A stretch of DNA of 64,000 nt from the NCBI RefSeq assembly GCF_010868145.1, contig NZ_JAAGUY010000004.1:200299-264298 (forward strand), read 5' to 3'. The DNA comes from Nocardia cyriacigeorgica. GTDB lineage: Bacteria; Actinomycetota; Actinomycetes; Mycobacteriales; Mycobacteriaceae. Below are positions 55,990-64,000 of the stretch, one piece after another (position 1 is the first letter of the stretch; every line of letters starts with the position of its first letter). Below the pieces are notes generated by a model. It worked only from the letters and a program-made list of their open reading frames with translations. It made no database searches and was not told where the DNA came from. Position numbers and translations under genes: made by a program.

Positions 55990-57504
55990 TCAGCCCAGCG
56001 GCGTGAGCTGGGCGAGCACCCCCTCGGCGCTGCGGGCGGCGGTCAGGCAGGCGGTGGTGGTGAACTGGTCGGCGAGCGGATGGTTGGCGCGGGAGCGCCA
56101 CTTTTGCGCGGCGGCGATCGCTTCGGCGCGCTGAGTCGCGGGCGCGGTGTCCGCGGGCAGGCCGAGGCGTAGATACGCAGCGACCCCGGAACCTCCGATG
56201 AGCCGGATGAGTTCGGCCAGATCGGCTGCGGGCAGGCCGGGTTCGTCGGTGCGCAGCCTGCCGAGCAGACGCAATTCGGCGGAACCGTGATTATCGGCGA
56301 GCAGGGTCCGGATATGCGGCAACAGCAGATCGGCGGCGGTACCCGGGTGCGCGGCGAGCACCCGGTCGAGGGCACTGAGGGCCGAATGGGCCTTGAGCTG
56401 GTCCGCACGCTGGCCGAACTGCACGTCGAGCACCGAGCGCAGCTCGTTCACGCCGCTGCGCTCGGTGAGTTCCGTGGCGAGCGCAGACGAATCGCGAGCA
56501 CCGAGCCGTACCAGGGTGATCGCCAGCCGTATCCCGAACAAGCCGAACCGGTCGGCGAGCTGGGCTCGCATCTCGGGGACGACCGGCAGTGGCAGGTCCG
56601 GTCGGGCGAACCGGTCGGCGGACAGCAGCGCGGCCGACAACTCCTCGACCGGCACACCGGCCAGCGCCTGGAAGGCGGCGAACTCCTGCTGCCGCAACGT
56701 CGCAGCCGCGAACGCCAGCAGCCCCGCCACCGGGATCACCGCCTGACAGAGCCCGGTCCGCTCCAGCTCACCCGCGAACCGGGCCGCCACCTCGCGCGCC
56801 GAATGCAGGGCGTCGATGCGGCCTGCGCCGATCTCGTCGGCCCGGGACACCACACCGATCACCCCGAGGGGGCCGCTGCCGTTGCCCGCCGTTCCCACCC
56901 GCTCGAGGAAACGAGTATCGGCGTCATCGAGTCTGCGCAACAGGTAGACGACGGCATCGGCGCCTGGCACATTCGCATCGTCGGGCGTCAGCAGCCGTGC
57001 CGTCCGCGCCGACACCTCCCGCGAGAGCGAGGAGGTGCCAGGGGTGTCGATGATCGTGGTGGCGGCCAGGGTGGTGGCGGGCCACTCCACCTCCAGATGA
57101 TCCACCGCGCGCGGGCCGGGAGTTCCCCAGTCGAGGCCGTCGAGATCGAAGGTCAGACCGTGCGCGCCACCCCCACGCCGCACCACCACGTTGGCCGCGC
57201 GACCATCGGCGGCGCGCGCGGTGACGGTAGGTGTAGACCCGTTCCGGTACCAGGTGACGACCCTGGTGCACTCGGTGGCGTCGGTGGGCGCGATCTGCTG
57301 GCCCACCAGCGAGTTCAGCAGCGTGGACTTGCCCGCTTTCAGCGAGCCGGCCAGCGCGACCCGCAGCGGTTGGTCGAGCCTGCGCGCACACTCATCGAGC
57401 AGTGCCCGCGCGCGCGGCTCGCCTGCCAGCTCCCGGCGCGCGGCCGCAACCAGTGCTCGCGCTTCGCTCACGACACCCGGCGTCGTCTCCACCCGCGCTC
57501 TCAC
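55990..57504 (-). CDS. iniC: Dynamin-like GTPase, IniC type
   Basis: 504 residues, near the length of mycobacterial IniC. GTPase motifs: G1 GSLKAGKS at 53-60, G3 DTPGTSSLSREV and a G4-like SRAD. A helical stalk makes up the C-terminal half; there is no clear transmembrane segment, unlike the partner IniA. GTG at 57504 overlaps the stop of the upstream iniA by 4 bases (GTGA), so the two dynamins are made together. In M. tuberculosis iniBAC is induced by isoniazid, ethambutol and other envelope inhibitors. Convergent with the MarR gene. Confidence 0.9.
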   Translation of the reverse strand: MRARVETTPGVVSEARALVAAARRELAGEPRARALLDECARRLDQPLRVALAGSLKAGKSTLLNSLVGQQIAPTDATECTRVVTWYRNGSTPTVTARAADGRAANVVVRRGGGAHGLTFDLDGLDWGTPGPRAVDHLEVEWPATTLAATTIIDTPGTSSLSREVSARTARLLTPDDANVPGADAVVYLLRRLDDADTRFLERVGTAGNGSGPLGVIGVVSRADEIGAGRIDALHSAREVAARFAGELERTGLCQAVIPVAGLLAFAAATLRQQEFAAFQALAGVPVEELSAALLSADRFARPDLPLPVVPEMRAQLADRFGLFGIRLAITLVRLGARDSSALATELTERSGVNELRSVLDVQFGQRADQLKAHSALSALDRVLAAHPGTAADLLLPHIRTLLADNHGSAELRLLGRLRTDEPGLPAADLAELIRLIGGSGVAAYLRLGLPADTAPATQRAEAIAAAQKWRSRANHPLADQFTTTACLTAARSAEGVLAQLTPLG

Positions 57505-59339
57505 GCGGTCACCGTACCCGCCGTGGTCACCGCCGGTGGACGCATCGCGTCGGCGTGATTGCGTAGTTCGGCCACCACCCGCAGCTGACGTTCCAGCACC
57601 GCGCAACGTTCGGCACGCCGGGTCGACTCCATGGTCGCGGCCTCCTGCGCCGCGCTCAGTGAATCGTCGATGGAACGCAGGCTGCGCTGCGCGACGCCGG
57701 TGTAGTGGTCGCGTAAGGCGCGGTGGATCCGGTGCAGGCGGTCCTTGGATTCCTTTCCGGCCTGGAACGCGACATCATCGACGTAGCGGCGGACCGCGAT
57801 CTTCGCTTCATTGCGGCGTTTGGCCAGCCTGGCTTGCTGATCGTCACGGAACGCTTTGCCACCCACAAGCACTCCGGCGCCGAGAGAAATCGGATTGAGC
57901 AGCGCAAGACCTGCGAAAGTACTGGCCAGCCCGACCATGAGCACCCCACCGTAGGAGCCGCGCATACCGACAAGCAGCTTGCTGCCGACTCCGATATCGG
58001 GTTCCAGATCGGCGAGAGTGACCGCCGCTGAACGAGACTGATCGTCGTGCTCGCCCGGCCGCACGTCGGGCAGGTCGACCGCGCCGAGTTCGGTGAAATG
58101 CTCGGCCACCAGCTCGCTCAACCGTTCCGCGCGGGCCCCGGTCCACAGCAGATTGTCACCGAGCGCCGAATCGACGGTGCCGGTGAGCCATTCCTCGATG
58201 CGGGCCCAATGCCGGCCGGGGTCGTGGTCGTCGATCCACTCCTCGGCCTCGCGGGCGACAGTCCGCAGGCGGTCACGCAGATCGTGATCGACATCGCCGG
58301 CGAGATCGGTGATCCCATCGGCCAGCGTCTGCTGCCATGCCGCGGTGCGCCGGTGCAGATCCTCGGCGGCAGTCTTCGCCGCCCGCAACTCCGCGACCGC
58401 GGCCGCACCCAGCTTCGGATCGCGCAAGGCGACGAGCTCACTGCCCAGCGCGAGCGCGAGATGTTCGGCGGCCGAATGGATATCGCGCGACACCGCAATC
58501 CTGGTGCTTCGCTGATCGCGTGCCACGACCTGTTCGCGCAGGAACTGATAGAGCACACCGAAGCCCGATTCGGCACCCAGCTGCGCGTCCTGCAACCGCA
58601 GGGCATGGGAGCGCAGAACCGAGGAGACGGCGATGATCGGCACCTCCAGCCGCGCGCGGTCGAGATGGGCGCGGTCGGCGGCGGCGACCTGACGCCAATG
58701 CGGGTAGAGGTCGGTCTTGGTGAGTACGAGGGCCACCGCCGGGCAGAGCTGTCGGACCTGGCGGAGGAACGTCAGCTCGGGCTCGGTGAGTTCGGTGGAC
58801 GCGTCGGAGAGCACGAGCACGGCATCCGATGCGGGCGCCATGCCGAGAATGGTTGCGGTGCTGTTGTTTCCCTGACCGATACCCGGGGTGTCGACCAGGA
58901 CGATGCCATCGGCCAGCAGCTGGTTCGGGGCCGTGATCTCCAGGCGGGTGGCGCGGCGGTCCGCCACCACCGGGGCACGGGTGGCCGCGGTGACGTCGTC
59001 GACGTGCACTCGTTCCTCGCGCGAGAGGTCAGGACCCGCGAATATCAGGTGAGCGTCGGTTGTCGCGCCGTGCGCGAGCACGGTCGGCACCGTGGTGGTG
59101 GCATCGTCGCCTACCGGGCAGAGGTCACTGTTCAACAAGGCGTTGACGAATCGGCTCTTGCCCTGATCGCGCTGGCCGGCGATCACGATGCGGCGGCGCG
59201 GATCGCGGACCCGGTCGGCCGCCGTCTCCAGGCGGCCGACCAGATCGCCGCGATCCGCGGCACGAGCGGCGGCAATGGTCTCGCCGAGCACCGAAAGCAG
59301 CGACGCCGCAGGCGGTGTGGTGGTGGCGGGTGCAACCAT
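57501..59339 (-). CDS. iniA: Dynamin-like GTPase, IniA type
   Basis: 612 residues. GTPase domain with G1 GQRDQGKS at 55-62, G3 LVDTPGIGQGNN and G4 VLTKTD; a helical stalk; and a hydrophobic membrane-binding segment late in the protein (GGVLMVGLASTFAGLALLNP, with a second Gly-rich stretch). IniA is a bacterial dynamin that binds and remodels membrane. AAGGAG lies 9 bases before the ATG at 59339. Middle gene of iniB-iniA-iniC, 34 bases after iniB. Confidence 0.93.
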   Translation of the reverse strand: MVAPATTTPPAASLLSVLGETIAAARAADRGDLVGRLETAADRVRDPRRRIVIAGQRDQGKSRFVNALLNSDLCPVGDDATTTVPTVLAHGATTDAHLIFAGPDLSREERVHVDDVTAATRAPVVADRRATRLEITAPNQLLADGIVLVDTPGIGQGNNSTATILGMAPASDAVLVLSDASTELTEPELTFLRQVRQLCPAVALVLTKTDLYPHWRQVAAADRAHLDRARLEVPIIAVSSVLRSHALRLQDAQLGAESGFGVLYQFLREQVVARDQRSTRIAVSRDIHSAAEHLALALGSELVALRDPKLGAAAVAELRAAKTAAEDLHRRTAAWQQTLADGITDLAGDVDHDLRDRLRTVAREAEEWIDDHDPGRHWARIEEWLTGTVDSALGDNLLWTGARAERLSELVAEHFTELGAVDLPDVRPGEHDDQSRSAAVTLADLEPDIGVGSKLLVGMRGSYGGVLMVGLASTFAGLALLNPISLGAGVLVGGKAFRDDQQARLAKRRNEAKIAVRRYVDDVAFQAGKESKDRLHRIHRALRDHYTGVAQRSLRSIDDSLSAAQEAATMESTRRAERCAVLERQLRVVAELRNHADAMRPPAVTTAGTVTA

Positions 59340-59373
59340 CGGGTGGTTCTCCTTCTCGGCGGGACCGCAGTCG

Positions 59374-62064
59374 TCAGAGCAGGGCGTCGTCGGCGTCGAC
59401 GGTGGCCGTTGAGGTCCCGTCGATGCCGGACTCCGAGAACAATCCCGTCCCACCGGCTCCGCTGATTCCGCCGTCGAGCCCGGATCCGAAGGCGCTCGAA
59501 ACATCCACGGTCGACCAGGTATTCGCGGTGGAGTCGATGGTGGAAGTCGCCGACGTTCCGACGTCTGCGTTGCCGCTCACGGTGGTGTCGACCATCGCTG
59601 TGCCTGCGCCCGATGCGCCCGCGCCGAGGTATCCGGCGCCGTCGGCAACTGCCGTCCCCGTCGTAGCCGCCCCGACCATTCCGCCCAGATCCGCTCCGGC
59701 TCCGAGCGCGGCATCGACGCCACCGCCAAGATCACCGCCCACACCCGATCCAGAGCCCGCCGCCCCACCGAGCCCGGTCTCGAGCCCCGTGCCTACCTCG
59801 CCGCTCGCCCCCACAGCGGAATCCACACTGCCCGACAACCCGGACTCCATATCCATCCCCAGCTGTCCACCGACCACATCCGCTCCCTCAGCCACCCCAC
59901 CGCCGAGCTCAGCACCCGCACCCGCGACCACATCGGCCGCACCACTCACGCCAGCACCGAGACCGCCGACGACACCTGCGGACGCGCCGGGTTCGAGCCC
60001 AGTACTCGCATCGACGACGCCATCCACCGCCGCGGCGAGCCCGGTGCCTGTGTCAAAGTCCGCGGATGACGACAACCCGGCCGTGAGTCCGGCTCCCGCC
60101 TCGGCCCCGCCATCCACCACAGCACCGATACTCGACGCCAACCCGGCGCCCAGCCCGCCGCCTGCGGTCACATCACCGCCGAGCACCGCACCGGCGCCGG
60201 AGGCGAACTCGCTCTCGAATTCCCCCACAGCCCCGTCCACAGCCCCGTCCACACCGGCGGACAGCTCGCCGTCACCACCGAACAGCCCGCCGAGCCCCAG
60301 TTCGAGGCCGGTACCGACCTGTCCACCGCCATCCACAACACCTTCCAACCCGGTGGTCACCCCGCCGCCGATGTCGGCACCCGCCCCGACGACTGTGCCC
60401 AGCCCGACAGCCATCGTCGCGCCCAAGTCACCACCGGCCTGCGCGCCGCCCTCGACGACGCTGGCCAGCGCACCGTCGAGCTCCGATCCGATACCGGCCC
60501 CGACACCCACAGCTCCCTCGATGCCGGTGGACAGACCGGCGCCCGCATCGAGCCCGGCTCCGACTGCACCGTCCAGTCCCGCCCCGACGGCACCACCGAG
60601 ATCGGCGCCCGCTTCGGCAACACCACTCAGGTCCGCACCGGCTCCGACCGCTCCCTGGATCCCTGTGGACAAACCCGCGCCGACATCGCCCGCAGAATCC
60701 AACGCTCCGCCGAGGCCTGTGGATAGATCCATCCCTGCGGTTCCCCCCAGATCACCCGACACTCCTGTGGACAAGTCGCCGGCCGCGTCAACGGCACCGG
60801 ACAAACCTGTGGACAACCCCGCGCCAACAGCACCCGTCAGGCCTGTGGACAGATCTGCCCCCAGGTCTCCACCTGCTCCGAGCGCCCCCTCCAGGCCTGT
60901 GGACAACTCAGTTCCCAGGTTCGCCCCCAACCCCGCCCCGGCTTCCACAGCACCGCCCAGATCTGCACCGCCACCCACGCCCACACCCAGCTCCGCACCG
61001 CTGCCAATGACGCCCTCGACAGCACCGCCGACGCCCGCACCGAGGTCAGCGCCCAACCCCAGACCCGTATCGACCGCCCCACCCAAGCCGACTCCGACGC
61101 CCGCACCGAGATCTCCCCCGAGCTCGAGTCCGGTATCGATCGCACCGCCGACGCCCGCCGACAGGCCGCCGCCGAGCTCCAACCCGGTACCGATCGCGCC
61201 GTCGGCATCGGCACCCAGACCGATGCCTGCCGCCAGATCACCACCCAACTCCAGCCCCGTATCGATCGCGCCACCCAGACCGGCACCTACGCCCGCACCG
61301 AGATCTCCCCCGAGATCGAGCCCTCCACCGATCGCACCACCGACCGCACCACCGAGACCGGCTGCCAGGTCGCCGCCGAGATCGAGCCCGGTGTCGATCG
61401 CACCGCCGATCCCGGCAGCCAGGTCTCCACCGAGGTCTCCGCCCAGTTCCAGACCCGTGCCGATCGCACCGTCGACGACCGTGCCAAGGTCGATGCCCGC
61501 TGCCAGATCCCCGCCAAGCTCCAGACCGGAACCGATGGCGCCGCCGATCCCGGCAGCCAGATCACCACCCAGTTCCAGCCCGGTATCGACCGCACCGCCG
61601 ACGACCGCACCCAAGTCGATCCCGGTATTCGCGCCGCCGCCGAGACCGATATCGATCCCCGTGCCGGCACCGCCGCCAAGGTCAAGGTCGATGCCGCTGT
61701 TCAGGCCGCCGCCCAGATCCAGGTCGATGTCGGTGTCTGCGGATCCACCGAGGTCGAGGCCGAGGTCGCCGCCGAGGTCAAGTCCCGCGTCCACCGCTGC
61801 GCCCGCGCCGACCGCACCCACTGCACCAACGGCAGCTCCCGCGGCGGCCTTGGCTCCGGCGGCGATGATGGCCGACAGTTGAGAGCCGCCGCTGACCAGG
61901 GCGGATTCGGCAACCATCGGGGCCACTGCGGTGATGTCTTCCGGCGTCACATCCGGTAGCCCGGCCGAGGCGAGGGCCTGGCATGGGTTGAGGCAGTAGC
62001 CCGCCGCGGCCTCCGGGTCGCGCAGCAAGTCGAGGATGAACTCGAGAATCGCGTTGGGTGTCAT
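59374..62064 (-). CDS. iniB: IniB-like protein with very long Gly-rich repeat region
   Basis: 896 residues, almost twice the length of M. tuberculosis IniB. The first 70 residues form a helical N-terminal domain (LEFILDLLRDPEAAAGYC, PDVTPEDITAVAPMVAES) typical of IniB. The rest is almost only Gly, Ala, Leu, Asp, Val, Ser and Thr in imperfect repeats of about 18-21 residues built around TGLELGGDLAAG, fading to looser Gly-rich sequence near the end (DADDALL). There is no signal peptide. AGGAGA precedes the ATG at 62064. The opposite strand stays open for 855 codons as a consequence of the composition. Confidence 0.9.
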   Translation of the reverse strand: MTPNAILEFILDLLRDPEAAAGYCLNPCQALASAGLPDVTPEDITAVAPMVAESALVSGGSQLSAIIAAGAKAAAGAAVGAVGAVGAGAAVDAGLDLGGDLGLDLGGSADTDIDLDLGGGLNSGIDLDLGGGAGTGIDIGLGGGANTGIDLGAVVGGAVDTGLELGGDLAAGIGGAIGSGLELGGDLAAGIDLGTVVDGAIGTGLELGGDLGGDLAAGIGGAIDTGLDLGGDLAAGLGGAVGGAIGGGLDLGGDLGAGVGAGLGGAIDTGLELGGDLAAGIGLGADADGAIGTGLELGGGLSAGVGGAIDTGLELGGDLGAGVGVGLGGAVDTGLGLGADLGAGVGGAVEGVIGSGAELGVGVGGGADLGGAVEAGAGLGANLGTELSTGLEGALGAGGDLGADLSTGLTGAVGAGLSTGLSGAVDAAGDLSTGVSGDLGGTAGMDLSTGLGGALDSAGDVGAGLSTGIQGAVGAGADLSGVAEAGADLGGAVGAGLDGAVGAGLDAGAGLSTGIEGAVGVGAGIGSELDGALASVVEGGAQAGGDLGATMAVGLGTVVGAGADIGGGVTTGLEGVVDGGGQVGTGLELGLGGLFGGDGELSAGVDGAVDGAVGEFESEFASGAGAVLGGDVTAGGGLGAGLASSIGAVVDGGAEAGAGLTAGLSSSADFDTGTGLAAAVDGVVDASTGLEPGASAGVVGGLGAGVSGAADVVAGAGAELGGGVAEGADVVGGQLGMDMESGLSGSVDSAVGASGEVGTGLETGLGGAAGSGSGVGGDLGGGVDAALGAGADLGGMVGAATTGTAVADGAGYLGAGASGAGTAMVDTTVSGNADVGTSATSTIDSTANTWSTVDVSSAFGSGLDGGISGAGGTGLFSESGIDGTSTATVDADDALL
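61050..61760 (-). repeat. Tandem DNA repeats inside iniB
   Basis: The most regular part of the iniB repeat region, encoding copies of the TGLELGGDLAAG-centred unit. Neighbouring units are closely similar in DNA, so unit number may change by slippage or recombination. Confidence 0.65.
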
Positions 62065-62121
62065 CGAGAATCGTCTCCTGGGCTCGGCGGACGGAGATCC
62101 GCGGTCGTTGGAATGCATTTC

Positions 62122-62220
62122 ACGCTAGGGACGTGAGTCGTTACTTCGGAACGGGGCAAAACCCCACATTCACGCCAGGACACCCGTTAGGGGCATTCGA
62201 CCCATTAGGGGAAATTCCCC
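62122..62220. promoter_or_regulatory. Repeat-rich regulatory region between iniB and the Hsp70-like gene
   Basis: Candidate iniB promoter on the minus strand: TTCCGA (62146-62151), 18 bases, TAGCGT (62122-62127). Upstream of it are GGGG-CAAAA-CCCC (62153-62165), two 12-base direct repeats ACCC[G/A]TTAGGGG (62182-62193 and 62200-62211, 18 bases apart) and the palindrome GGGGAAATTCCCC (62208-62220). Direct repeats with such spacing often bind an activator dimer. Confidence 0.55.
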
Positions 62221-62359
62221 GAATCACCCCCAACCGGTAACAGCGGCCAGCCAGCAACCGACATGCGGGGTGAGTCGGCGCGGCGCTCCGATTCGTTTCC
62301 CAACCAAACAATCTCGGCATCGGCAGCGGTACTCAGTTCTCGAATGGGGATCTTCGCAA

Positions 62360-64000
62360 ATGACACAGCGTCTGGCGCTCGGCATCACCGTCGGATCGGC
62401 GAATTCGGTTGCCGTCATGGCGACTCGGGACGGCGAGCCGGGCATCGATAGCGAGAGGGTCCTGACCCATCCGACCGTGCTACGGCTGGACGCCGACGGT
62501 TCCACGATCTTCGGGACCGAGGCCGCGACAGGCGGCAGGCATGCCCCCGGTGTACGGATCGACGGATTCTTGGCCCGCGTCGGCGATCCGGTGGCCATGC
62601 TCGCCGCCGACGGCACATCTCATTCGGCATCGTCGCTGGTCGCAACCGCTATCGCCCGGCTCGTCGAGGAGGCCTCGGACGGCGACGCCACCATCGTGGC
62701 CTGCCATCCCGCGCACTGGTCGCCGCACACCGTGGCAATGCTGCGCAGCGCACTCGACGACCTGAACCTGCCCGATCTCACCCTGATTCCGGAACCCGTT
62801 GCGGCCGTGCGCTGGTCGCGTGCCGCGGGCGGCTCCACTTCCGACGATGACGCGGTGCTCGTCTACGATCTCGGCGCCACCGGTCTCACCGTCTCAGTGG
62901 TACGTACCGGCGAGCGAATCGAGCTCCTCGGCACTCCATTGCATACCGCCGAAATCTCCGGTTCCGAATTCGATCTGCTGACCATGCGTTATGTGCTGGC
63001 AAACGCCCCGGACGGAATAGACGCCGACCCATTCGACCCTATTGTCGAGCGCGAATTGGCCGCACTGCGCGAACGCTGCAGAATTGCGAAAGAAGAGCTT
63101 TCCACTCATACCGCGACCGTAGTGGCCACCCGGTCCAACCCGGCCGCTGCGGATTCGACCACCGTGCGGCTGGTGCGCGACGACGTCGAAGACCTACTCC
63201 GCGGCCCATTGCGGACCTCGCTCGCTGTGATCCGTGACGCCGTGCATCGGGCGGGCATCGATATCGGCGACGTCAGCCGGGTCCTGCTCACCGGCGGTGG
63301 CGGCGCGATCCCGCTGCTCACCGAGCTGATCTCCACCGAATTCGGCCTGCCCGTCGTCTCGGCCACCGAGCCGGCGCTGACGAGCGCACTCGGCGCGTCG
63401 GCGCTAGCGGCAGAACTGCCGGACGCGGTCGACACCACGCCGATCGCCTCGCTCGTCATCGCCGGACAGCCCGATGCGGAGCACGTGGTCACCAGCCACG
63501 CGGCCGGCCCGCTTGCACTACCGACCGCCACCCACCGCCCCGGCGCGGCCCGCAACCGCAGGCGACGGGTCGCCATCGTCGCCGCGGCGGCGGCCGCGAT
63601 CGGCCTGTTGGCCACCGGCACCGTCGCGGTCAGCACCGGCGCAGGAATCGGGACCCAGCATCCCGCCGCTCCGGAACACACGACGTCGACCACGGACGGC
63701 GCCGCAACGGTCGGGGGACCGATCACCACGGGTGGAGCCACCGCGGGGACCGTCGCCGATCCCAACGGCCCGGCGCCGAAAGATGGTGCAAGGCAATCCG
63801 ATCCCACCAAGCCCGGCGCCATCACCGTGGTGAATTCGCAGCCGGGCGACAAACGATCGGGAGATCCCGCCACACCGGCTCCGGCCACGCAGGGCGCATC
63901 GCCCGCACCGGCACCCGACGCCGGCCAGGCACCGCCGCCGGGACCGCAACCACCGGCCCCGCAATCCCCGCCGCCCGCCAGTTCCGCCCATGCCGAGAGC
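62360..64000 (+). CDS. Hsp70-like membrane ATPase (cut by the window edge)
   Basis: 547 codons are in the window and no stop is reached. The N-terminal part (about 1-360) is an actin/Hsp70-type nucleotide-binding domain: GITVGSANSVAV (phosphate 1), VYDLGATGLTVSVV (phosphate 2) and VLLTGGGGAIPLL (adenosine site). Phosphate 1 departs from the usual GIDLGTTNS. In place of a substrate-binding domain there is a linker, one transmembrane helix (about 402-424, after RNRRRR) and a Pro/Ala/Thr-rich extracytoplasmic tail. ATG at 62360 has GGGGAT upstream. It is divergent from iniBAC. Confidence 0.85.
   Translation, partial: MTQRLALGITVGSANSVAVMATRDGEPGIDSERVLTHPTVLRLDADGSTIFGTEAATGGRHAPGVRIDGFLARVGDPVAMLAADGTSHSASSLVATAIARLVEEASDGDATIVACHPAHWSPHTVAMLRSALDDLNLPDLTLIPEPVAAVRWSRAAGGSTSDDDAVLVYDLGATGLTVSVVRTGERIELLGTPLHTAEISGSEFDLLTMRYVLANAPDGIDADPFDPIVERELAALRERCRIAKEELSTHTATVVATRSNPAAADSTTVRLVRDDVEDLLRGPLRTSLAVIRDAVHRAGIDIGDVSRVLLTGGGGAIPLLTELISTEFGLPVVSATEPALTSALGASALAAELPDAVDTTPIASLVIAGQPDAEHVVTSHAAGPLALPTATHRPGAARNRRRRVAIVAAAAAAIGLLATGTVAVSTGAGIGTQHPAAPEHTTSTTDGAATVGGPITTGGATAGTVADPNGPAPKDGARQSDPTKPGAITVVNSQPGDKRSGDPATPAPATQGASPAPAPDAGQAPPPGPQPPAPQSPPPASSAHAES

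Noticed and set aside
59315..61882. 855-codon Pro/Ala/Ser-rich open frame opposite iniB
   Set aside because: It is the mirror of the Gly/Leu/Asp repeat codons of iniB in high-GC DNA; it has no ribosome binding site and no protein-like pattern, while the minus frame has an IniB N-terminal domain and operon context.
59374..62064. CRISPR-like periodic repeats in iniB
   Set aside because: The repeats are contiguous, in frame, degenerate and without unique spacers; they encode protein repeats.

Overview
The window comes from the chromosome of a high-GC, mycolic-acid-making actinobacterium, most likely a Nocardia or a close relative in the Mycobacteriales. The evidence is a uniformly high G+C content, a fused HadA/HadB dehydratase, a TtfA homologue, an iniBAC locus, an EmbR-type regulator, the dnaK-grpE-dnaJ-hspR operon and a gene order that recalls the Rv0341-Rv0390 part of the Mycobacterium tuberculosis chromosome. 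I see no rRNA, tRNA, CRISPR array, insertion sequence or prophage.

Layout. 1-9.6 kb: rhodanese (cut by the edge), the NADPH-ferredoxin reductase fprA behind an iron-box-like site, an amidohydrolase, a spore-associated-protein-A-like secreted protein, an NlpC/P60 hydrolase, an FHA-HTH regulator with a small partner gene, and an alpha-methylacyl-CoA racemase. 9.6-17 kb: a MocR regulator, an O6-alkylguanine transferase, an amidase, a lipoprotein and a large ATP-binding LuxR regulator. 17-24.9 kb: purA, flanked by two copies of a short dispersed repeat, then an Rv0358/Rv0359-like pair, a FUSC membrane protein, a DUF3151 protein and an 805-residue largely disordered membrane protein. 25-31.5 kb: HadAB, a DUF4185 putative arabinan hydrolase, EmbR, fructose-bisphosphate aldolase and two DedA proteins. 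31.5-42.5 kb: a two-component system, TrmH methyltransferase, GH76 glycosidase, small enzymes, FabH, PyrE, TtfA and a DUF5666 protein. 42.6-53.5 kb: heat-shock genes (clpB and the dnaK operon, each with an HspR-type inverted repeat) around a cluster of three related flavohaemoglobin-type oxidoreductases. 53.7-64 kb: an MFS/MarR pair, then iniC, iniA and a giant iniB, divergent from an Hsp70-like membrane ATPase that runs off the window.

How the genes fit together. Many products serve the cell envelope: mycolate precursor synthesis (HadAB, FabH), mycolate export (TtfA), arabinan or mannan turnover (DUF4185, GH76), peptidoglycan hydrolysis (NlpC/P60) and envelope-stress dynamins (IniA/IniC). 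A second theme is Ser/Thr-kinase signalling. Two FHA proteins (one EmbR-like) sit in the window, and an 805-residue protein carries six copies of a D-A-x-T-x-x-hydrophobic motif that fits the usual actinobacterial kinase/FHA site; less perfect versions occur in two other products. A third theme is leaderless transcription: about a dozen genes have a -10 hexamer ending 6-8 bases before the start codon and no ribosome binding site.

Starts were chosen by hand from ribosome binding sites, -10 positions, gene overlaps and family N-termini; no database search was possible.
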